Part shown: piece by piece, positions 1 through 7,717 of the stretch
Numbering within the stretch: position 1 is the first letter of the stretch
Layout: every line of letters starts with the position of its first letter
Assembly: GCA_030917145.1 (NCBI GenBank)
Contig: JAUPVJ010000057.1
Coordinates: forward strand, 1 to 20,641
Length of the DNA stretch: 20,641 nt
Origin: Patescibacteria group bacterium
GTDB taxonomy: Bacteria; Patescibacteriota; Minisyncoccia; Phycocordibacterales; CAIRYW01
Direction: 5' to 3'
The notes under the pieces: model-generated
What the model was told of the DNA's origin: nothing
The model's input: only the letters and a program-made list of their open reading frames with translations
The model's database searches: none
Position numbers and translations under genes: made by a program

Positions 1-24
1 AGCCTACTAAACATAGGCTTTTTT
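1..24 (+). terminator. Rho-independent terminator of a gene left of the window
   Basis: Six-base arms AGCCTA (1-6) and TAGGCT (14-19) enclose a 7-nt loop, and the right arm runs straight into a T-rich tract. It would end transcription entering from the left on the plus strand, so the methyltransferase at 160 probably has its own promoter. Confidence 0.7.
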
Positions 25-159
25 GTTTTCTTGCATATTTCTCTAAAAAAGACTGTACACACATTGCTAAAATTTCTTCAGCAATAAGCAGTAGATATGC
101 GAGTTGAGTATCTACACATTTTTTATGACACATTATTAAGTAATTTTTTATAGAAATAT

Positions 160-1437
160 ATGAAAAAACTAGAATGGAAGACCATCCAAAAAACGGTCAA
201 CGAATTAGTCCCTCAGGAGGTAAACCCGAGGGTCATGTCTGACAAACAAATGTCAGACCTTAAAAGAAGTTTGTCTAAGTACGGATTAGTGGAAATCCCT
301 GCCATAGATTTCAACGGCGAGATACTAGCTGGGCACATGAGAATGAAGGCGATGAAACTACTTGGTCGAGGTGAAGAAATTATTGATGTGAGATATCCAA
401 ATCGGAAACTCACAGAACAAGAAGCAAAAACATATCTCATTGCGTCAAATAAAATATCTGGTGAATGGGATACAGAACTTCTCAAGTCATTTGATTTAGG
501 AGTTCTTAAATTCGCAGGATTTGATCAGATTGAATTAGGTGCAATGTGGGATACAGAAAAAGAAGTGATTGATGATGAGTTTGATGTAGATAAGGAGCTT
601 AAGAAAATCAAAGAACCTGTTACAAAACTTGGTGATTTAATAACCCTTGGATCACATAAGATCATTTGCGGTGACTCCACCAAACAAGAAACACTAAATA
701 GATTGTTCGGAACAGAGAGAGCGAGTATGGTTTACTCTGATCCGTTGTACAACCTTCGTGGAGGTGTTAGCTACAGCTCTGGAGTTGGAGGAAAAGCCAA
801 TTATGGTGGATCTGTTAATGACACGCGCACCTTTGATGAGTATAAAAAATTCCTGAAAGATAGTATGAAAGCAGGGCTTGCGGTATGCCACAAGGATACA
901 CACGTTTTTTACTATTGCGATCAAATCTACGTCGGAATAGTGCAAGAGTTATACAGGTCACTTGGAATAGACAACAAGCGCATATGCTTGTGGCTAAAGA
1001 ACTCCCAGAATCCTGTGCCTAGTGTTGCGTTTAATAAAGCATATGAACCTGTAGTATATGGCGTTCGTAATAAACCATTTCTTGCTGATATTAATAATCT
1101 TAATGAAGTATTAAATAAAGAACTTACTACTGGAAACAATCTATTCGATGAGATTAATGATATCTGGATGGCGAAGCGACTTTCCGCAAAGGACTACGAA
1201 CACGCAACCTCTAAACCACCGCGACTCCATGAGAAAGCAATAAAGAGATGCACAAAGACTAATGACATCATTCTCGATAGTTTTCTTGGGTCAGGAAGCA
1301 CACTCATCGCAGGAGAAGCTTTAGGTCGCAGAGTGTATGGGTGTGAACTCGAGCCACAATTTTGCGATCTCATCATTCGTCGCTGGGAAAAGATGACTGG
1401 CAAGAAAGCGAAAGTAGAACACTATGAAAAAAGATAG
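160..1437 (+). CDS. ParB-domain DNA adenine/cytosine-N4 methyltransferase
   Basis: A 425-residue two-domain protein. Residues about 8-100 resemble the ParB/Srx-type N-terminal domain, with GHMRMKA (58-64) at the place of the GHxR box. Residues about 155-420 are an amino-DNA methyltransferase: GDST near 171, a motif IV reading S-D-P-L-Y (193-197), and the SAM-binding motif DSFLGSGST (373-381), followed by the usual closing pattern YGCELEPQFCDLIIRRW. This ParB-methyltransferase fusion is common in phages and integrative elements, where it modifies adenine or cytosine N4. Motif IV is normally DPPY; here the second proline is leucine, which may alter or weaken activity. The gene overlaps the next one by 14 bp, suggesting translational coupling. 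No restriction enzyme is visible next to it. Confidence 0.85.
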   Translation: MKKLEWKTIQKTVNELVPQEVNPRVMSDKQMSDLKRSLSKYGLVEIPAIDFNGEILAGHMRMKAMKLLGRGEEIIDVRYPNRKLTEQEAKTYLIASNKISGEWDTELLKSFDLGVLKFAGFDQIELGAMWDTEKEVIDDEFDVDKELKKIKEPVTKLGDLITLGSHKIICGDSTKQETLNRLFGTERASMVYSDPLYNLRGGVSYSSGVGGKANYGGSVNDTRTFDEYKKFLKDSMKAGLAVCHKDTHVFYYCDQIYVGIVQELYRSLGIDNKRICLWLKNSQNPVPSVAFNKAYEPVVYGVRNKPFLADINNLNEVLNKELTTGNNLFDEINDIWMAKRLSAKDYEHATSKPPRLHEKAIKRCTKTNDIILDSFLGSGSTLIAGEALGRRVYGCELEPQFCDLIIRRWEKMTGKKAKVEHYEKR

Positions 1438-1858
1438 TGTGAGAAAGAAATTTATAGAAGAGCTTGAGAAGACACCTATCGTTTCTGTAGTTTGCGAAAA
1501 AGTTGGTATATCACGCAATACTTTTTATCGTTGGATCAAAGAAGATGCTCATTTCGCTTTAGCCGTGGGAAATGCTATGGATATGGGAGTCGCTTTGGTT
1601 GGTGATTTCGCCGAGAGTAATGTCCTAAATGGAATAAGAAACAAAGATACTAGACTCACTCAATTTTGGCTTACCCATAGGCACCCAAGCTACAAGAGAC
1701 AATTTGTTTCTGATAGAGATCACGCTGATAACAGGCATCGTGAATATGTAACACGAATGCTTGAAGCTGACATTGAAACCCAAAAATGGATGGATGCTTG
1801 GATTAAGACCAAGAGAAAAATGGATGAGCGTAACAGGAAAAGAAATTCTGCTACTTAA
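1424..1858 (+). CDS. Small-terminase-like HTH protein
   Basis: A 144-residue protein whose N-terminal part contains a helix-turn-helix reading roughly VVCEKVGISRNTFYRWIKED (20-40), followed by a helical region and a segment of the type FWLTHRHPSYKRQF (80-93). This pattern is known from phage small terminase subunits and phBC6A51-type HTH proteins, which recognise DNA. The start lies inside the methyltransferase gene (14-bp overlap), so the two are probably made from one message. No large terminase or capsid gene is present here, so it may be a remnant or a regulator rather than a working packaging protein. The end overlaps by 8 bp the convergent zinc-ribbon gene. Confidence 0.65.
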   Translation: MKKDSVRKKFIEELEKTPIVSVVCEKVGISRNTFYRWIKEDAHFALAVGNAMDMGVALVGDFAESNVLNGIRNKDTRLTQFWLTHRHPSYKRQFVSDRDHADNRHREYVTRMLEADIETQKWMDAWIKTKRKMDERNRKRNSAT

Positions 1859-2348
1859 TCTTTTTTCCGTCGAAGATAAATTCATCGATTATCCAGTTTG
1901 CCCCATTTCCAATTTCATCTTGCGTATCTCCTCCAATGTAGTGTGCCTTTGCAGACCAGTAACTTCGGATGTTTGCTCCGTAGCTGTTTTCACTATCGAC
2001 CCATGAGTCGACTGAGTAAACTCCATCTTCCAAAGTAACTGTTGGGGATGTGTTGAACTTTGCTGTAGCTGGTGCTTTAAGCATTGCTTCTACTTCCATT
2101 TTTGCAAGCTTTGGAAAATCATGCTTCTTTTGATACGCAATATCTTCTGCGGTCATTTGAGCAGGGGTGTTTGTTGTTGAGTCGTCAGTAAATGACATAA
2201 CCATTCCAACAAATACTGGTATGAGAAGAACTAATAATAATTTCTTTCCTGATGTCCATGTTGAAATTGCACTTTGGCAATATGGACATTTGGTAGCTTT
2301 AATATCGACCTCTTTTTGACAATGAGGACACTTCTTATTTGTATTCAT
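1851..2348 (-). CDS. Membrane-anchored zinc-ribbon protein
   Basis: A 165-residue protein with an N-terminal zinc ribbon (C7-x2-C10 and C21-x2-C24), one membrane segment at about 36-54, and an outer domain of about 100 residues containing KAPATAKF and VDSENSYGANIRSYW. Proteins of this build are frequent in mobile elements and small genomes; the outer domain is of unknown function. The ribbon should face the cytoplasm. The start ATG has no Shine-Dalgarno sequence, but an 11-mer ACCGCTAAAGT sits 4 nt upstream, a sequence found twice more in the next 150 bp in an arrangement that could form alternative hairpins. Function is unknown. Confidence 0.75.
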   Translation of the reverse strand: MNTNKKCPHCQKEVDIKATKCPYCQSAISTWTSGKKLLLVLLIPVFVGMVMSFTDDSTTNTPAQMTAEDIAYQKKHDFPKLAKMEVEAMLKAPATAKFNTSPTVTLEDGVYSVDSWVDSENSYGANIRSYWSAKAHYIGGDTQDEIGNGANWIIDEFIFDGKKIK

Positions 2349-2350
2349 AA

Positions 2351-2536
2351 AACTTTAGCGGTTTTTTACTTAACTAATAATTCAGAGAGATGCAAAAATC
2401 TCCCCGCCAGTTGCGATCCAACCTTTCGGCTGAACCCATACCCGTTTCCAGATATGACCGCTAAAGTGACTCCTGACGAGGAGGTTTTTACACTTTAGCG
2501 GTATTTGCACCATACCTTGGATTTTAAAGCCCAAGG
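2351..2536 (-). promoter_or_regulatory. Structured region with three copies of ACCGCTAAAGT upstream of the zinc-ribbon gene
   Basis: Read on the minus strand this stretch shows, in order: a 6-bp hairpin (2536-2515, CCTTGG arms); a 12-bp perfect hairpin (arms 2502-2491 and 2468-2457) enclosing a second hairpin CTCCT/AGGAG; a 7-bp stem with two or three G-U pairs and a GAAA loop (about 2437-2420, TTCAGCC/GGTTGGA); and a 7-bp hairpin near 2403-2384. A third copy of the 12-bp arm's first 11 bases lies at 2362-2352, directly before the ATG, and could pair with the same opposing arm. Whether this is RNA regulation, an operator array or chance inside a small gene is open. Confidence 0.45.
2382..2513 (-). 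CDS. Possible 43-residue basic, Trp-rich small protein
   Basis: A short open frame starts at ATG 2513-2511 and stops at TGA 2384-2382, just 33 nt before the zinc-ribbon start. The product has the central pattern VRSHFSGHIWKRVWVQPKGW followed by IATGG, rich in Trp, Lys and Arg; this looks more like protein than random translation. No convincing Shine-Dalgarno sequence is seen (AAGG touches the ATG). The same stretch holds strong hairpins, so it could instead be a structured leader RNA or a leader peptide. Confidence 0.35.
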   Translation of the reverse strand: MVQIPLKCKNLLVRSHFSGHIWKRVWVQPKGWIATGGEIFASL

Positions 2537-2578
2537 GTTAGGCGACTGTATTTAACTGTAAATGAATAATAACATTTT

Positions 2579-2679
2579 TAGAGTTATTACTCTAGATTGA
2601 TTGTATCGCTGATACATGGTCTTGCTAAGGCTAGGGTCGCGAGTATGCGACGTATTTCTAGTTCTGCATAGTCTATGCA
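2579..2679. promoter_or_regulatory. Cluster of four short perfect dyads before the serine recombinase
   Basis: Four perfect inverted repeats lie within 100 bp: TAGAGT/ACTCTA (2579-2594), TGTATC/GATACA (2602-2616), GTCGC/GCGAC (2636-2651) and TGCATAG/CTATGCA (2665-2679). Large serine recombinases commonly sit next to their attachment site, so this non-coding stretch is the best visible candidate for attachment or recombinase-binding sites. No duplicated core was found in the window to prove it. The rest of 2537-2708 shows no gene. Confidence 0.35.
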
Positions 2680-2708
2680 CCACCAACTGGTCTGTCATTA
2701 ATTAATGT

Positions 2709-4028
2709 ATGGAAACGCAGTACATAAGTAACCTTGGTGTTAAAACAGAGATAATTCAAGCGAAAGTGAGATATGTCCTATATGCCAGAAAATCGACTGA
2801 ATCAGATGAGAAGCAAGCCTTGTCGATCGAGTCGCAAGTAAAGGAAATGCTAACGATTGCAGATCGAGACGGTTTAACTGTTGTAGACATTAGACGTGAG
2901 TCTCATTCAGCAAAGGAGTCGGGGCAACGACCTGTTTTTAAAGAGTTACTCGAAGATATTCGTAGAGGTAGGTACACAGGAATACTTACATGGGCACCAG
3001 ACCGTCTTTCTCGAAACGCAGGAGATCTTGGATCTGTTGTCGATCTCATGGATGAGAATAAGTTGATTGAAATCAGAACGTACGGACAACATTTCAAAAA
3101 CTCACCAAATGAAAAATTCTTATTGATGATCCTCTGTTCTCAAGCAAAGCTAGAAAACGACAACAAGAGTATCAATGTTAAGCGAGGACTAAGAACTAGG
3201 TGTGAAATGGGATTGAGACCTGGACCCGCTGTGGTTGGATATTTAAACGAGAAGAGAATGGATAAAAAGTGTGAGGTCGTCATAGATCACGAACGAGCAC
3301 CAATCGTGAAGCAAATGTTTGAAAAGGTCGCATACGAAAAATGGTCAGGGAGAAAAGTCTTCCACTGGCTGAAGTTTGAGTTGAACTTTAAGACCAGAAA
3401 TGGCAATAAAGGACTTACTCTTAGTAACATATATCTCATACTGCAAAACCCCATCTACTATGGGGTTTTTGAATACCCTAAGAAGAGTGGGAATTTCTAT
3501 ACAGGAAAGCATGAGTCGATCATCTCTAAGGAATTGTTTGATCAAGTCCAAGCACAAATTAAAAGCCAAGTATTAAGAACGCAAGAACCTAAAGAATTTG
3601 CTTTTACCAGAATGATGATTTGTGGTCTATGTGGTTCTGGTATATGTGCTGATGAGAAGTTTAAGAAGCTTAAAGACGGATCTGTTAATCGTCATATCTA
3701 CTATGGATGTACGAAAGCCAAAGACAAAGATTGTAAATGTGGCTATATCAACGAGGTTGAACTTATAGAACAATTTGAAAAACTACTCAATCAGATAAGT
3801 ATTAATGAGATAGGAATGAAAGATAAGATTAAGGAAGAGGTTCAGAGAATAAAGAAGTTTCAACAGTCGGTTCTTGGCATCAAACAAGAAATACAAGTAA
3901 ACGATATTGATATTCGTAACTATGCTAAATTTATTTTGAAAGATGGTTCTATTGAAGAAAAGCGGGAGTTACTAACTTGTTTTAAAAGTAAAATAGTACT
4001 TAAAGAAAAATGTATATACCTTAACTAA
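2709..4028 (+). CDS. Large serine recombinase (site-specific integrase)
   Basis: A 439-residue recombinase. The resolvase-type catalytic domain spans about 22-165 and shows YARKST with the nucleophile serine near residue 29, RESHSAKESGQRPVF, and DRLSRNAGDL. The recombinase domain follows (about 185-290, with NPIYYGVFEYP), then a zinc ribbon (about 300-345, CGLCGSG and later YYGC...DC) and a short coiled tail. This family integrates and excises phages and integrative elements. At 439 residues it is at the short end for the family but appears complete. The chosen ATG at 2709 is the first usable one; another ATG 4 bp upstream is closed by a stop after eight codons. The gene ends inside the stop region of the convergent copper gene. 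Confidence 0.9.
   Translation: METQYISNLGVKTEIIQAKVRYVLYARKSTESDEKQALSIESQVKEMLTIADRDGLTVVDIRRESHSAKESGQRPVFKELLEDIRRGRYTGILTWAPDRLSRNAGDLGSVVDLMDENKLIEIRTYGQHFKNSPNEKFLLMILCSQAKLENDNKSINVKRGLRTRCEMGLRPGPAVVGYLNEKRMDKKCEVVIDHERAPIVKQMFEKVAYEKWSGRKVFHWLKFELNFKTRNGNKGLTLSNIYLILQNPIYYGVFEYPKKSGNFYTGKHESIISKELFDQVQAQIKSQVLRTQEPKEFAFTRMMICGLCGSGICADEKFKKLKDGSVNRHIYYGCTKAKDKDCKCGYINEVELIEQFEKLLNQISINEIGMKDKIKEEVQRIKKFQQSVLGIKQEIQVNDIDIRNYAKFILKDGSIEEKRELLTCFKSKIVLKEKCIYLN
3445..3470 (+). other. Terminator-like hairpin inside the recombinase gene
   Basis: Nine-base perfect arms AAAACCCCA (3445-3453) and TGGGGTTTT (3461-3469) enclose 7 nt and end in five T. It looks like an intrinsic terminator but codes for part of the conserved NPIYYGVF segment. 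It may cause partial early termination or be a by-product of the coding constraint. Confidence 0.4.
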
Positions 4029-4416
4029 AGTTAATAAGGAAGTTATACATTCCCATACCACAGACCCCTCTCAACGGAGTTCCTGCTACCGGTGTCCCAA
4101 TATCGATAATTTCTTCTCCTGTCTGAGAAAGAATTTTTTGATAGTTTAATGATTTAATAACCAAAGAAGCAGAGCAGTCGTAAGTACCATTGGTTTTTAC
4201 TATTAACTTTGTAGGGATACCTGCTTTTGCCATAGATACCCTGGGAGAATATCCTGCTTTGGCATCTATGGTTATGTACTGTACACCGTCTCTTATTTCG
4301 CTGTTTTGCACTCCTGTAGCACTTTCTGATCCACCCTTTGATGCCCCACCCAAAACAACGATTCCTATACCTATAAGAAGTGCACTAATGATAATAATTG
4401 AGACAGTTTTATTCAT
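4021..4416 (-). CDS. Membrane-anchored cupredoxin-like copper-binding protein
   Basis: A 131-residue protein with one N-terminal membrane helix (about 4-24) and an outer domain that matches the small cupredoxin_1-type fold: DCSASLVI near 80-87 and a C-terminal CGMGMY (119-124). The cysteines C81 and C119 and methionines M121 and M123 are likely copper ligands. The frame is open upstream to 4458, but the ATG at 4416 puts the membrane helix at the N-terminus and avoids overlapping the previous gene, so it is preferred. It lies 7 bp after the HMA-TauE/SafE gene and is the last gene of the copper operon. Its stop region overlaps the end of the recombinase gene; a 14-nt dyad TTAACT-AA-AGTTAA spans both stops. 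Confidence 0.75.
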   Translation of the reverse strand: MNKTVSIIIISALLIGIGIVVLGGASKGGSESATGVQNSEIRDGVQYITIDAKAGYSPRVSMAKAGIPTKLIVKTNGTYDCSASLVIKSLNYQKILSQTGEEIIDIGTPVAGTPLRGVCGMGMYNFLINFS

Positions 4417-4423
4417 ATGATAA

Positions 4424-5431
4424 TTATATATTAAACAAAGGGTTAATAATACCGACACCTACAAGACCAGCGAGCAATGCGAAGATCCCAAGACCGATCA
4501 CTACGACACCTGCTGACTTAAAGAATAGTGGTGCATGCTTCCCGTGAGCAAGTGAAGCTCCACCAAATGATAAGAGTAAGAGAACAGGAAGAGTCCCAAG
4601 AGCAAATGCAAGCATAATCATCATTCCAGAGATAAATGATCCACTAGAGAGTGCAACTACTTGCATTGATTGAGTAAAACCACAAGGTAAGAAGAATGTA
4701 CCAAAACCAATTATCAGAGGTGTAAAAGTTTTATGTTCAATTTTGCGAAAAAAGTTGAAGATTCCTGAAGGTAATGCAATTTTATTTTTTTCGAATACAC
4801 CGACTAAATTTAATCCGAGAAATAGCATAACAAGAGAAGCAATAATTCCTAAAATTGCAGTAAATGTAAAACTAATACCGATAGCATTCCCGACTAGTCC
4901 TAGTACTCCGCCGAGTAGTGCGAAGCTCCCGATTCTTCCAATATGGAAAAGTGCAAAAGTTTTTGTATCACTCACATTATCTTGTGATATTTTTGCTGAG
5001 AGTGATAACACAAGACCTCCTACGATTGCAAGACAACTCGAAACTGAAGCTACGATCCCGATAATAAAACTTGTAGCAGGTGTAGTTTTTCCACCAATGC
5101 CGAGATTCAAAATACCTGATTTTTGAAGAATGAAGAATAATATCAAGAACACAAGACCAATTGGTATTGCTTTCCAAATAATGTCATCAGATTGTTTTTC
5201 TTTGATTATTTTCTCAACAGAAAGAGTGTATCCGTGCGATTTAATTTTTTCAGTAAGTAATGACGCTATCTCCTCTGGGCTACTATTGCTATCAGTATCA
5301 ATATGGACAATTTCATTTTTTAGATTTACATTAACACCTTTGACAATATCTTGATCAACAAGAATATCTTCAATTAGTATTTTGCATGACGCACAATGAG
5401 TTCCAGAAACATGTAGTATGTAATTTTTCAT
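4424..5431 (-). CDS. HMA-domain plus TauE/SafE-type membrane protein
   Basis: A 335-residue protein. Residues 1-70 are a heavy-metal-associated domain with GTHCASC (10-16), the Cu(I)-binding CxxC loop. A membrane helix near 88-105 is followed by six or so hydrophobic segments of the TauE/SafE (DsbD/urease-accessory-like) type, including a conserved PCGFTQ near residue 250 and a glycine-rich end. Fusions of this kind occur in copper operons of small-genome bacteria; a role in moving copper or electrons across the membrane is an inference. It starts 1 nt after the copA stop, so it is surely co-transcribed and probably translationally coupled. Confidence 0.8.
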   Translation of the reverse strand: MKNYILHVSGTHCASCKILIEDILVDQDIVKGVNVNLKNEIVHIDTDSNSSPEEIASLLTEKIKSHGYTLSVEKIIKEKQSDDIIWKAIPIGLVFLILFFILQKSGILNLGIGGKTTPATSFIIGIVASVSSCLAIVGGLVLSLSAKISQDNVSDTKTFALFHIGRIGSFALLGGVLGLVGNAIGISFTFTAILGIIASLVMLFLGLNLVGVFEKNKIALPSGIFNFFRKIEHKTFTPLIIGFGTFFLPCGFTQSMQVVALSSGSFISGMMIMLAFALGTLPVLLLLSFGGASLAHGKHAPLFFKSAGVVVIGLGIFALLAGLVGVGIINPLFNI

Positions 5432-5432
5432 A

Positions 5433-7703
5433 TTATAATTTCTTTGCCTTAATTCTTAATGAGTTCGATACTACAGAGACACTTGAGAATGCCATAGCGA
5501 GTCCTGCAAACGCTGGATTTAACAACCATCCAAATGCTGGGTAAAAGAGTCCTGCAGCAAGAGGAATGCCTACCACATTGAATATAAAAGCCCAGAAAAG
5601 ATTTTGCTTTATACCTCGCATTGTCATTTTTGATAACTTGATCGCTTGTGCAATCTTTGAAACGTCTCCTCCGAGGAGCGTGATACCTGCTGATTCTATT
5701 GCCACATCTGTACCTGTACCCATAGCAATACCGACATCGGCCTGTACAAGAGCAGGGGCATCATTAATACCATCGCCAACCATTGCAACAATCGCACCAC
5801 CATCTTGTAATTCTTTTATCTTTCCAGCTTTTTCTTGAGGTATTACTTCTGCAATAACAGCATCAATGCCCGCAAGTTTCGCTATATAGCTTGCTGCCAA
5901 ATAGTTATCTCCTGTGAGCATTATTACTTTAATATTTCTTGTATGAAGTTTTGCTACAGCTTCTTTTGACTCTTCTTTTAGAGTATCTGATAGTGCGATA
6001 AGACCGATCTGTTTTTTACCAACTTCTATAATAACAACTGTCTTACCTTGTTCTTGTAGTTCTTTAATATTATCTGTAACAGTGCCACTTTTCGATGGCT
6101 TATGGATTACTATGTGCTTATTACCAATCATTCCTTCTACTCCGACACCTTCGAGTGCTTGGAAATTTGTAACCGTTTCAAGAAGTATGTTTTGTTCGGT
6201 TGCCTTAACGACAACAGCATCTGCGAGAGGGTGTTCAGAAAGCTTTTCTACACTAGCACTTGCTCGTAGTATATCTGTTTCTGTCCATGCAGTATCAAGA
6301 GAAATAATATCGGTTACTTCAGGTTTTCCTTTTGTGATCGTTCCTGTCTTATCAAGAACGACAGTATCTACATGGCTAAGTTTTTCGAGGGTTTCAGCAT
6401 TGCGAATGAGGATTCCGTGTTCTGCTCCTTTTCCTACCCCGACAATAATAGCTGTAGGTGTGGCGAGTCCTAATGCACATGGACATGCGATAACAAGAAC
6501 TCCTACAAAAGAAAGAATTCCATAAGAAAGTGCTGTCGAGAAACCGAGAGCTGATGTACCTACGGTAAGCCAAAGGAGTAGAGTGAGTACTGCTATGCCA
6601 AGTACGATTGGCACAAACACGCTAGAAATTTTGTCAGCCATTGCTTGTATGGGAGCTTTTGATCCTTGAGCATCCTCAACCATCTTTATGATTTGAGCGA
6701 GCACAGTGTCGGATCCAATTTTTGTAGCTTTGAATTTGAAATTTCCTTGCTTATTGATTGTTGCTCCAACAACAAAATCATCAGTTTTTTTATCAACAGG
6801 AATTGGTTCACCAGTAATCATTGACTCATCAATAGATGAATATCCTTCCACAATAATTCCGTCTACAGGAATCTTTGATCCTGGCTTTACGATAATAATA
6901 TCTCCAATCTGCACTTCACTGACTGGTACTTCTACTTCAGTACCACTACGCCATAGTAATGCAGTTTTTGCTTGGAGTCCGAGAAGTTTTTCTATCGCTT
7001 CACCTGTACGAAGTTTTGATCGTGCTTCGAGGTATTTACCCAACATCACGAAACCAATTACTACGATAGTGACATCAAAGTAAGTGGTCTCAGGAAGTTT
7101 TAAAGCTACCCTCATTAAAGGAAATAACGTGATACAGATACTGTAAAGGTATGCAACAAGTGTTCCAATACCAATGAGAGTATCCATATTAGCAACACGA
7201 TATTTAGCAAATTTTACTACTCCTTGTAAAAAGGGTTGTCCAATCCAAAACAATACAACACTAGCAAGTACCATAGAGATGGTGTTGAAAATGGACATCG
7301 GTAACGGAAGATTTGGAACTGAAGTAAATAATTTTGCTCCTATATCCCACATCATCAAAATAAAGACAAGAAGAGCAATCGGTAGTACAAACTGAGTTTT
7401 TGTCTTCATAATAAGAAGCTCTTTCATTTTTTCGTCTTTTGATTCGTTGATTCCAGTATGCATACTGTGGTCTTCCATAGGATGTGAACTCGTTTCATCA
7501 ATAAATGTGTACCCTAATTTTTCAACCTCATTATTCATTTGATGGATAGAAACAACAGCATCATCAAAAGACACATTTGCTTTTTCCGTCGCAAAATTAA
7601 CGCTAACAGCATCTACACCTCCAAGTTTAGAAACCTTGTTGGTGATAATAGTTGCACAACTTGCACAATGCATCCCTTTAATTTTTAGTGTTTTATTTGT
7701 CAT
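5433..7703 (-). CDS. copA: Copper-exporting P1B-type ATPase
   Basis: A 756-residue heavy-metal ATPase with all hallmarks in order: an N-terminal HMA domain with GMHCASC (10-16), a His/Met-rich linker (HPMEDHSMHTG, about 80-90), paired membrane helices, the actuator motif GEPIPVDK, the CPC metal-site motif in VIACPCALGLATPTA (near 410), the phosphorylation site DKTGTITKGKP (near 455), HPLADA, and GDGINDAPAL in the hinge. The CPC motif together with the CsoR neighbour indicates Cu(I)/Ag(I). It pumps copper out of the cytoplasm at the expense of ATP. It follows the DUF305 gene by 14 bp and has no Shine-Dalgarno sequence. Confidence 0.95.
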   Translation of the reverse strand: MTNKTLKIKGMHCASCATIITNKVSKLGGVDAVSVNFATEKANVSFDDAVVSIHQMNNEVEKLGYTFIDETSSHPMEDHSMHTGINESKDEKMKELLIMKTKTQFVLPIALLVFILMMWDIGAKLFTSVPNLPLPMSIFNTISMVLASVVLFWIGQPFLQGVVKFAKYRVANMDTLIGIGTLVAYLYSICITLFPLMRVALKLPETTYFDVTIVVIGFVMLGKYLEARSKLRTGEAIEKLLGLQAKTALLWRSGTEVEVPVSEVQIGDIIIVKPGSKIPVDGIIVEGYSSIDESMITGEPIPVDKKTDDFVVGATINKQGNFKFKATKIGSDTVLAQIIKMVEDAQGSKAPIQAMADKISSVFVPIVLGIAVLTLLLWLTVGTSALGFSTALSYGILSFVGVLVIACPCALGLATPTAIIVGVGKGAEHGILIRNAETLEKLSHVDTVVLDKTGTITKGKPEVTDIISLDTAWTETDILRASASVEKLSEHPLADAVVVKATEQNILLETVTNFQALEGVGVEGMIGNKHIVIHKPSKSGTVTDNIKELQEQGKTVVIIEVGKKQIGLIALSDTLKEESKEAVAKLHTRNIKVIMLTGDNYLAASYIAKLAGIDAVIAEVIPQEKAGKIKELQDGGAIVAMVGDGINDAPALVQADVGIAMGTGTDVAIESAGITLLGGDVSKIAQAIKLSKMTMRGIKQNLFWAFIFNVVGIPLAAGLFYPAFGWLLNPAFAGLAMAFSSVSVVSNSLRIKAKKL

Positions 7704-7717
7704 ATAGGGATTTTATA

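Noticed and set aside
2470..2484. Shared CCTGACGAGG hairpin between the zinc-ribbon leader and the 90-nt element B
   Set aside because: The match is only about ten bases with no similar flanks, so it is probably chance.
2384..2520. A hammerhead or other self-cleaving ribozyme in the hairpin region
   Set aside because: The GAAA loop is present, but no CTGANGA core or other ribozyme signature could be found.
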